Source of the DNA: Spiroplasma apis B31
GTDB taxonomy: Bacteria > Bacillota_I > Bacilli_A > Mycoplasmatales > Mycoplasmataceae
Assembly: GCF_000500935.1 (NCBI RefSeq)
Contig: NC_022998.1
Coordinates: forward strand, 682,001 to 746,000
DNA length: 64,000 nt
Reading direction: 5' to 3'
Positions within the stretch are counted from its first letter, which is position 1, and each line of letters begins with the position of its first letter. The notes under the pieces are model-generated. The model saw only the letters and a program-made list of their open reading frames with translations. It did no database searches and had not been told where the DNA came from. Below, piece after piece: positions 55,886 to 64,000 of this stretch. The translations under genes were made by a program, and so were the position numbers.

Positions 55886-56933
55886 ATTCTAATTTTATAT
55901 TTATTTTAGAAGATTCTATTTAAAATTTTGCTTTTTTAACATTATTCATACTAAATTGTTCTACCTTAACACATTTACGAAATTTAATAAAAAATAACGT
56001 GATAAGTATAACCAATTCTAAAAAAATTTCATAAAACTTAAAACTGATCTTTGTTTTGACATAAATAAACTTTTTTTTGTTTAATTTTGTTCAATATCAT
56101 TTTACTTCTGCATAATTATCTCGCTTCACTAATTGGTTGATTTCCTAACGAGGTTGTTTCTTTCGTATTATTAGGTTTTTGACAAAATAGTAATATTTTT
56201 TTCAGCCTATATATTCGGAAATATAAGGGTTTACTAAATTACATTATCAAATTCAAGATTAGACTTTCAAATGACTTAATTATACAAATAAAAACATTTT
56301 AAGAATTTTCCTATAAAACTTTTTTTTCTTTGATAAAGAAAAAATATTGTTCATGATTAATAAGATTTTAATTGTTAATAAACATAAATAAAAATATTTT
56401 GTTTAAACGTATATGTGATCTTGTAACTCAAAATTAATTAATTTTGTATTTTATATAAATTTTATTTACAAATACTCATTTCACATTAATTTTTTATTTA
56501 AGCTTAAAAAGCAATGTTTATTCCTGAAATTCATATACAATTACTTTTCTTATATATACATTCATAGTTGTATGATACTTTATCATTAAACACTTAACTC
56601 ATATTGATTCATTTAAATTTTTTTTACTACATTTCTCACTTCTAGTAAATTTAATCTTTTATTTAAATCACAAATTAATAACTCTTATTATTTTATGTTG
56701 ATTTTCCCTTTCCATTATGTTGATTAATTTTTTTGTATTTAAACATTAATTATATAATGATTAATCACAACTTCATATTTGGTATCAAATAATAATATGA
56801 CGTATTTCTCAAGGCACAAATTTTCATAAAAAAAAATTCTCCTTGTAAGATTTATGTTTTTAAACACAATAATTACTTAGAGAATTTTCTTATTTTGATA
56901 ATTTTAGTTATCGATCATTTCGAGTATTAAATT
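55886..56933. other. 1-kb non-coding region with gene scraps
   Basis: No intact gene. A minus-strand scrap near 56100-56200 reads FCQKPNNTKETTSLGNQPIS, like the start of a mature lipoprotein, with stops around it. A hairpin near 56322-56346 (TTTTTTCTTT with AAAGAAAAAA). An IS end relic lies at 56828-56887. Confidence 0.4.
56828..56887 (-). mobile_element. Solo left-end relic of the IS3 element
   Basis: Minus strand reads ATTCTCTAAGTAATTATTGTG, then TTTAAAAACATAAATCTTAC and AAGGAGAATTTTT. This is the same order of features as the left end of both IS3 copies (ends, spacer, OrfA ribosome binding site), with no transposase following. Confidence 0.7.
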
Positions 56934-59567
56934 TTATAATTTTATTTTGAAAATGCTTAATGTATTATTTTCTCCATCCTGTGTAACGGGTCTTAATCCA
57001 ATTTTAAGCATATTTTCATTAAATGGCAGATTTGGTATATATGCTGCCTTGATTTTTGACTCACCAACACGATATCATTTATTGACTAGATTATAATAGA
57101 CTTCGAAATAATCATAATTATTATTGTCTGTCTCTCATTCTAATCGAACATTTGTATTTCCATTTCCTCTTGTTATGATAGCTTCTGAACTTAACTTTTT
57201 AACTTTAGCACCTTTATAAGGATTAGTAGTTTTGCTGATATTAAACTCACCAACATTAAACTTAAATTGTGTATTATCATTTACATTAATTTTAAGTCCA
57301 ATTTTTGCTAGAGTTTTTTCTTTTGATGTTGCAATATTTTTAATTGTAATTCTTGATCAACCATCTTCTAGATTTTCGATAACTGGTTTATGAGATTCAA
57401 TTATCTCTCTTTTCCCATCATTAGTAAAAGTAGTAAGTACATTTATATTTTTAATTACATCATTCAAGACTTTGTTATCATGACTTGCTTTCACTATAAA
57501 ACTTATGTCATAAGAATCTTTTGAAAGGTTGCTACCCATTATATTCCAATCATAAATAGAATTTGCTTTTCAAGTCCCTTCAGTAATTGAACCATCTAGT
57601 TTTAATTGTCCTCCAAAAGCGAGTGAGTTACCTTTTTGATAAATATCATAGTAATCATAAAAACCATTCAAACCACCGGTAATAGGTAGTGAAGATAAAT
57701 TATTTTGATTATTTTGTTTCATATCAAAATTGTATGTAGGGTTTAAATCTGTGAATCTTCTATTTGTTCATGGATAATTGCTAGTTTTTGTTAATAACTT
57801 ACCTTCTTTGTTTCTATTTAAGAAAGTTATACCATTACCAAGTGAAAAGTTCGATTTTATACCACCTTTATCTGCTAAGTTTTCATCATTGATTGTTGTA
57901 AATTCTTGAATAATGTTACCAATCCCGAAACTATTAGAAATTAATCCGTTATTTTCTTTATAATCATAAACTTTATAAATTGGATTATTATCATCAACTT
58001 TTTCATTCCCTGTGTCAATTCTTGGATCGGCTTTAATCATATTGGAAACATTATTACGGTAATTAGCGTTTAAACCTTTGTCTTTTGACGATAATGAAGA
58101 GTTTAAACCTGAGAACATATAATTTTCATATAAATTAGCTACTTGTTGAGCATATAAGAACGAGTTTAATCTTTGTTGATAATTTGTCAAATCAACATTT
58201 TTGTTTGCTATTTGGAATGCTTGACTACCAAACTCCCCTGAACCAGCACCTGAGAATGAAGAAAAAGATTGATAAATATTTTTGTTGTATTCATTTTCAT
58301 CTGGATTCGTACTTGCTTTACCATAAACTAAATTTCTAAAATCGTAGTTACCAATAAAACCATAGTTTGCTGATAGTTCAATTAGATTATGAACTTTATT
58401 AGGATTTATTTTGTTATCAGTTAAGTAACGATTATTTGTATCTGGACTAACTCTAAAATCTAATTGCGCAATGTCTGCGTATTCAGCAGTTTTGACATAG
58501 TCGCCATAAACAGGTGTTCCATTAACTTGGTCATAAGTTGCACTATCTTTATAATATGCTAACTTTAAGTTTTTCTTTTTTTCATCGTTACTATTTTTAG
58601 TTTTATCTCTATATTGTTTTACAACATCAAAAGCATAATTTGAAGAAGTTACTGTACCATGTGGTCAACCCCCATTTGCTTCATCATTAAAGAACCAACC
58701 ATCAAAGCCATAAGTTATAGCCATATCAATTAAAACATCAACAATTTTATATGTACCATCAGAGTTTTTTTCTAAAAAGTCCGCGACGTCATTTCTTGAA
58801 AGACCACCATATCCAGATAAGAAAATTAGTCCAAATACAGGCGTTCCATTGATATGTCCAGCGTCTATCACATCTGCAGCAGGTGGCGAGATGTTACCGT
58901 GTTGACCTCAATCAAATAAATAGTCTCTATATTGATAATTTGAAATAGTTTTTTCAAATGTGTTTCTGGTTCCAACGTTAGTTGCTTGATATGAACCATT
59001 TACTCTCGAATGATCTCTAATGTCTCCGAATGAGATTCTTTCATCTTGTGTCTCTACTGACTTTAAAGCTGTTTTGGTACGTTTTTGTAATTTTTCAGTT
59101 GACATACCGTATTTTAAATCAATATCCTTATTATTGTTTCATTCCAAGATGGTATTAGCTCTTAGTCCTTTTCTTGCTTTTGAAGTAATTCCAAACTCCG
59201 CTCAAGTATTACCTGATGAGTATATTTTATTTATAGGTACTCCTGTAACCGCTTGTTTTGTTAATGAAGACGATTCTTTGAAATTTGTGTCAAGCACATC
59301 GTAATCAAAATAACTACCTTTGAAATTAGGTTCTACAATTTCATTTGATTCCTCAAAATTGAAGTCTGATTCATTCTTAAGTAAATAATCAACACTAACT
59401 GTAGGTACATTAATGTCGTTTCCCCTTGAATCTTTTTCTCAATCAAAGTCCTTCAAAGAAGAAAGGAACTTGTTTGATGATAGTTCACCAATATTGCACG
59501 ATACTACAAATAGAGTGGTTGGTAGTACGATAGATAAGGATAACATAAAGTTTATTAATTTTTTCAT
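56934..59567 (-). CDS. GH85 endo-beta-N-acetylglucosaminidase lipoprotein
   Basis: 877-aa surface lipoprotein. Signal peptide KKLINFMLSLSIVLPTTLFV with lipobox VVSC (Cys24). The GH85 domain spans about 150-550: YLFDWGQHGNISPPAADV, HINGTPVFGLIFLSGYGG, and the catalytic YGFDGWFFNDEANGGW, giving the Asn294-x-Glu296 pair used in this family. C-terminal ~250 residues are beta-rich carbohydrate-binding or Fn3-like modules. The family cuts the chitobiose core of N-glycans, so host glycoproteins are the likely substrate. Last gene of the 63.1-56.9 kb operon; its start follows the previous stop by one base. Confidence 0.88.
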
Positions 59568-59568
59568 T

Positions 59569-60690
59569 TTAGTTTTCCTTTCTATTCAAACTTTCATACT
59601 TCTCAGTTGATTTTATTGCAAAGTTTAAAAGCTTATTTGAGAGTCTTAATACCGGATTACTAAATAAAACTTGAGTATCATTTAGATTACTTGAGTTGAA
59701 TATAGGGTGAACATAAAAATCAAATGAGAAATAGTATCAAGTATTTTCTAAATCTTCTTCTTCAATTGGTGCTCAAAATTCTATATACCCTAGAAACATA
59801 TCAAAGTTCTTAGCACAAAACAATAAATTTAACATCCTTAAATCTAACAACGGTAATTTTGCTGTTAAGTCTTTTTGACTATTGTAGCAAGCATTATACA
59901 TCATTTGAGCATAAATTTGAACTAAGTAACAAGCTGCAATTGATTGCATAACGTGTTGATCACTTAGGAAATATTTAAGATATATAAACGCTCTTCATTG
60001 TAAAAAAGATAAATCGTCATTTTTATAATTGTTGACATTAAGTTTAAATTTTAAAGTTTTATTATCCTTAATCGCTTCAATATTAATATATGCCGAACCT
60101 TCTATATCACTACCCTTGAAATAAATTGCACCATTTTCATCGATTGGGTCATTCTCATTTACTAAACTAATTGGTAAATCTAAACTGGATGAACCTTCAG
60201 AAGTTATATTAACTTTAAAAATATATCCCTTATCTTTAAGATATTTGTAATTATATATTTGAATGAATTCTACTTCTCCTAAGGTTGATGTAGCAACTAA
60301 TGATCCATTTACTGGAATTTCAGGAGAGTTTCTATAAGGAAACTCTAAATCAACGAATATTTTGGTTTCGTAAATATCATTATCCAGATCTTTTTGAGGT
60401 AACGGTTGCAATTGAGATTTTAAAGAGTTTATGTTTCCCTTTTTCCATTTTCTTGCTTCTGCATAAACGTTATTATTAAACTCTTTGAAATACTTAGCAA
60501 GAGTTGTGGCATTTTGCAGTAACAAGTCTTGTCAATTATTCATATATTTATAATCAACCTTTGTTTCTCTAAAATTTAGAATATCATCTATTTTTAATTC
60601 ATTATAATTAGAAATAGAGCAAGAAATTGATGAACTAGTAATTGATATCGGTAAGAATGTAGATAGTATAGTTAGAATTAATTTTTTCAT
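59569..60690 (-). CDS. lipoprotein of the glycan operon
   Basis: 373 aa. Signal peptide KKLILTILSTFLPISITS with lipobox SISC. The mature protein has aromatic-rich segments (WRAFIYLKYFL, FLGYIEFWAPIEEEDLENTW) and no family I recognise. Could be a binding partner of the endoglycosidase or the transporter. RBS GGAG before ATG 60690; start overlaps the permease end by 13 bases. Confidence 0.8.
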
Positions 60691-61586
60691 GTTAGTCTCC
60701 TTTCTTTAAGATACAAAGTAGTTCAATACAGACCAATGATTGTTGCAAACTCAAAGATAATAATTGAGAAAGTAATCAAGTAATTTGTTGTAAACAGATG
60801 AGTCGTTAAGTTAGTGATTACTAGATTAATCAACCCACTATCAACTTGTATATCGATATAAAATAAATAGATCAATCAAGTTAAATATTTATTTGGAATC
60901 AAATATCCAAAATACATTATTTTGTTTGTAAAAGTTGCATCGTTTGGACTGACTATATGTTCGCTAAATATTAGTATCAAACATATTATCAAAATATTGA
61001 TAAGTTGTGCTAAAGCAGTTTGCTTTATCAAAGTTCCAACGAAATATCCATAAATAAAGCTAAATATAATAGATAAAAGAAGCACAAATATAATTCCCAG
61101 TGTTCTTCTAAAAGTTGATAAAAAATTAACTGTATCTTGATTAACAAGTTCCTTATAATAGTTAAGATTCAATGCATTTAAAAATGATTTATTTTGAAGA
61201 AATATATCTACAGTTGAGCAAAGTATCATAAAGATAAATAAAGATAAAATATTTAAAATAATAAAAACCAACAATATAGAAAGTATCATATATATCTTTT
61301 TTAGTTTAAATATTGAAAGATATTTGTTAAATACTGAATTATTTCAATCAGAAATCATTGAAGTAATGAAAAAGATCGAGAAAATAGATGGTAATGTTAG
61401 TTTGACTACCATAATTGCAGGATTTACTACTTTTAAGTCAAAATTAGATGTATAAAAATAAGCAAACAAATAAACAAGAAATGGTATTAGTATCATGTAC
61501 ACATAAAGTTTAAAAGATTTAATTGAGGAACAAAAAGTAAATAGAATAGTTCTAGAAAAACTGTTTTTTGAAGTTAAATTATTCAT
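60678..61586 (-). CDS. ABC transporter permease (second)
   Basis: 302 aa with about six hydrophobic segments (YVYMILIPFLVYLFAYFY, LSILLVFIILNILSLFIFMI, LGIIFVLLLSIIFSFIYGYF, LINILIICLILIF). ABC-2-type layout with a large loop after segment 2. ATG 61586 overlaps the preceding stop (TAATG). Confidence 0.8.
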
Positions 61587-62446
61587 TAATTTTTCACCCC
61601 TCAACTAAATTTATATTTAATATATAGACACATAGATATTAGAACTAAAACTGATATGAACAAAGGTATGTATATATTGTTAAAAGATACAAATAAACCA
61701 CTTATATTATTTGTAGATAATATTTGTTGTATTCCAAAACTATCTATGAATTGGTACGATGTGATTAGATATATTATTCATACACAATATTTCAAAGGGT
61801 TTAAATATTCTAAAACAGCAATAAACTTTATCTTAGATGTGATATAAGGAATAATTGTTAAATCACAAAGTAATATAATGATAAATAGTGCTGCTGTATT
61901 GATTGCTAAGATGATATATTTATTGTTTGAAATATTTGAAATTGATATAAATATCATTAAAGAAACAATTGACATCAAAAAACTTGATAGTAGAAAAAAT
62001 ATTCAAATATATCAAGTTGCATTAATCAGCATAGAGAAGTCAATTGGAAACATTGGTATAAATCTAGTTGTTATTGCAGCTAGACTTGCAGAAAAGACAA
62101 TTGAAATAAAAGAAAAGATAATAGCATTGACAAAAAGAACAAGCATTATGTCTAATGACGATATTCCAGACCCTTTTATTTTTTTCAAGAAGTTAGTTGA
62201 CTTTCATTCTGTAACAACAAGAGAAAGATAAAATCCAACCATTATGCTTCCTATTGATAAAAATCCAAATAACTGAGGTGTATAAATAACATTCACAATC
62301 ATTTTTCCTCAAACTCAATAAAGTAAAAATGATAATACCATCGGGATCAAAATTGAAACAACATAAATTTTTGGGTCTTTGAAAAGAATCTTTGTTACTA
62401 AGAAAAGTAACCTATTTAAATTTGTAAATTTAATTTTTGATTTCAT
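61586..62446 (-). CDS. ABC transporter permease (first)
   Basis: 286 aa with six or seven hydrophobic segments (YVVSILIPMVLSFLLYW, LFGFLSIGSIMVGFYLSLVV, LDIMLVLFVNAIIFSFISIV, YIILAINTAALFIIILL). Resembles ABC-2-type exporter permeases. ATG 62446 overlaps the ATPase gene by 17 bases. Pairs with the second permease as a likely heterodimer. Confidence 0.8.
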
Positions 62447-63134
62447 TTTGTACCTTCGAATTTCTAAAATGATTTTCTAAAAAGTTTTTTACTGTTTTGT
62501 GCTCGTCAATAACCTTATTTAATTTTATATCTTCGTAAATGCTCCCATCCTTCATAACAATCAATCTATCGCACAAGGTTTCAATTTCGTCAGGTATATG
62601 AGAAACTATTAATAAAGTTTTCTCTTTACTTTCTTTCATCTTTTCAAAAAATGAAAGAAGTTTTAAATGTATTCTCAAATCAAGACCAGTTATAAGTTCA
62701 TCTATAACAACCAATGATGGATCGTTAATAATTGCTAAAAAGCAATTTAACCTTTGTCTTTGACCTAGTGAAAGTTTATTAATATCGCGTTTATAGATTT
62801 CTTCAATTTCAAAGATTTCAAAAATGTCTGCAACATACTTATCCTCTGATCATTTTTGCCCTTTAAAAAACTTTATTAAATCTAAAGGTCTTGTTTTTGT
62901 CGGCCAGTTACCTTCCTGAAACTGTATACCGATTATGTCGTCTATATTTTTAGACATTTTTACACTACCGCTTGAAGGTTTTTGGATTCCGGAAATAATT
63001 TCTACAAGGGTTGACTTACCACTACCGTTTGCGCCAATTATCGCTACATTTTCACCTTTAGAAATATTTAATGATACATCATTCAAGGCAACCTTATTTC
63101 CGTATTTTTTTGTAATATTTTTAATTTCAATCAA
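62430..63134 (-). CDS. ABC transporter ATP-binding protein
   Basis: 234-aa ATPase: Walker A GANGSGKS (about 36-43), Q-loop GIQFQEGNWP, signature LSLGQRQR, Walker B LVVIDELITGLD, switch HIPDEIE. Starts at TTG 63134 with GGGAGG upstream. First gene of the operon with two permeases and two lipoproteins. The Q at FQEG and the short C-terminus fit export-type ABC-2 ATPases; the transported substrate is unknown. Confidence 0.9.
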
Positions 63135-63152
63135 TTTTCTTATCCTCCCTGT

Positions 63153-63179
63153 TTGATTTAAAATTTTTATTTAAATCAA
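63153..63179 (-). promoter_or_regulatory. Hairpin in the 5' leader of the ABC/GH85 operon
   Basis: TTGATTTAAA pairs perfectly with TTTAAATCAA, just upstream of the ribosome binding site at about 63140-63147. It could hinder or gate translation or mark an operator. Confidence 0.5.
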
Positions 63180-63334
63180 TTTTCAAAAAAAACATGTGTT
63201 ATCTTTTTTATATGTATTTTTACAAAAATTATATTTATTTTATTATAACCTTAATATTTCTAGAAACTTTTAAATGTAATCAAAAATTATCAATTCACAA
63301 CTATATAAAAAGTTCATTAATTACTTTTCGTGTT

Positions 63335-63375
63335 ACAAAAAAATCGCCTTGAATTATAAAAATTCTGGCGATTTA
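63335..63375 (-). terminator. Terminator of the right-edge gene
   Basis: AAATCGCC pairs with GGCGATTT with inner AGAATT/AATTC pairing; T7 follows on the minus strand. Confidence 0.8.
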
Positions 63376-63447
63376 TCCCGACTATTATTATTAATATATT
63401 ATTTTATTAAAAAATTCATTAGCAATTAGAAATCACACTTGTAAATA

Positions 63448-63990
63448 TTAAATGTATCTTTCTAATGGTGGGGTTGTAGCCTTTTTAGTATCTCGAAGTA
63501 TTTTAACCTCACTAAAAATAACTTTATATAAAGTATATAAATAAGTTTCTATAAAAACAATTCTATTTTCAGCTTGTTTTTCAAGTAGGAATTTCTTAAA
63601 CTCTAATTTAGACTCTTTTTCTTTTTTATTAGATATTTTTGACATTCTATATACTTTTTCAATACTTTTAATAATTTTTCTTTGCATTCTTACTTCTGAG
63701 ACTTTGAAGCAAGTATAAGATATGATAATACCTGTTCCAAGAATAACAAAAAACAATGATGATGAAGACACCAATAGATAAATTATGTTTTTAACATAAT
63801 AATTATTAAAAATATTCATTATATCTGTGACAGAATTTAAAGCTCAATAATCACCTTGTTTGTAAATTAAACCGTTATTTCTTGAAAAATTCTCAGTAAA
63901 TTCACTTTTTTGTAAGAAGTTAATATAGTAAAAAGTTAATAAGATAAATATTGTTAAAATTAAACCTGTTTTTATAATATTATGAAACAT
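63448..63990 (-). CDS. membrane protein, edge of window
   Basis: 180 aa from ATG 63990: membrane segment near 9-25 (LILTIFILLTFYYINF), a second at about 72-95 (IIYLLVSSSSLFFVILGTGI), then a basic charged tail ending PPLERYI. No ribosome site is visible in the ten bases before the window edge, so the gene may start further right. Not recognised. Confidence 0.6.
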
Positions 63991-64000
63991 TTTATTCTTA

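Overview
The window is a very AT-rich chromosome segment from a mollicute, most likely a Spiroplasma or close relative (Entomoplasmatales). Nearly every long gene has in-frame TGA codons where the family has Trp (genetic code 4). Other pointers are lipoproteins with short signal peptides ending at a Cys, poly-A runs, and a small-genome gene set. I saw no rRNA or tRNA gene. All coordinates and translations were read by eye with TGA as Trp.

Region 1 (1-36.9 kb) is a dense housekeeping core. The plus strand carries a ROK glucokinase, transketolase, a metallo-beta-lactamase-fold protein, riboflavin kinase, endonuclease IV, a glycerol-channel-type aquaporin, RmuC, NusB, exonuclease VII (xseA/xseB), DXS, TlyA, DNA polymerase IV and a SprT-like protein. 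plsY interrupts it on the minus strand. From 23.1 kb the minus strand dominates: CoaE, a PAP2 phosphatase, DNA polymerase III delta, ComEC, a GNAT acetyltransferase and ValS. ValS has a clear T-box leader with a GUU (Val) specifier. rpsT stands alone on the plus strand. Most operons end in A/T stem-loops that overlap their last stop codon.

Region 2 (37-56 kb) is a sparse, decaying accessory island. It has a duplicated lipoprotein gene (one intact, one wrecked), two inactivated copies of one IS3-type element in inverted orientation, an ISNCY/IS1202-like wreck, a second 1.34-kb IS, two ~0.7-kb direct repeats, a coiled-coil protein and a DNA methyltransferase. Between the inverted IS3 copies lies the most notable locus (42.7-46.5 kb, minus strand). 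It holds a degraded ThiF/E1-like enzyme resembling microcin C7 MccB, a frameshifted unknown gene, an intact 29-residue peptide gene with a strong ribosome binding site, a terminator, and an intact ABC exporter. This is the layout of a small ribosomal-peptide (RiPP) cluster, here partly pseudogenised.

Region 3 (56.9-63.1 kb, minus strand) is one overlapping operon: ABC ATPase, two permeases, a 373-aa lipoprotein and an 877-aa GH85 endo-beta-N-acetylglucosaminidase lipoprotein. Together they look like a surface glycan-processing system plus a transporter. A membrane protein gene lies at the right edge.
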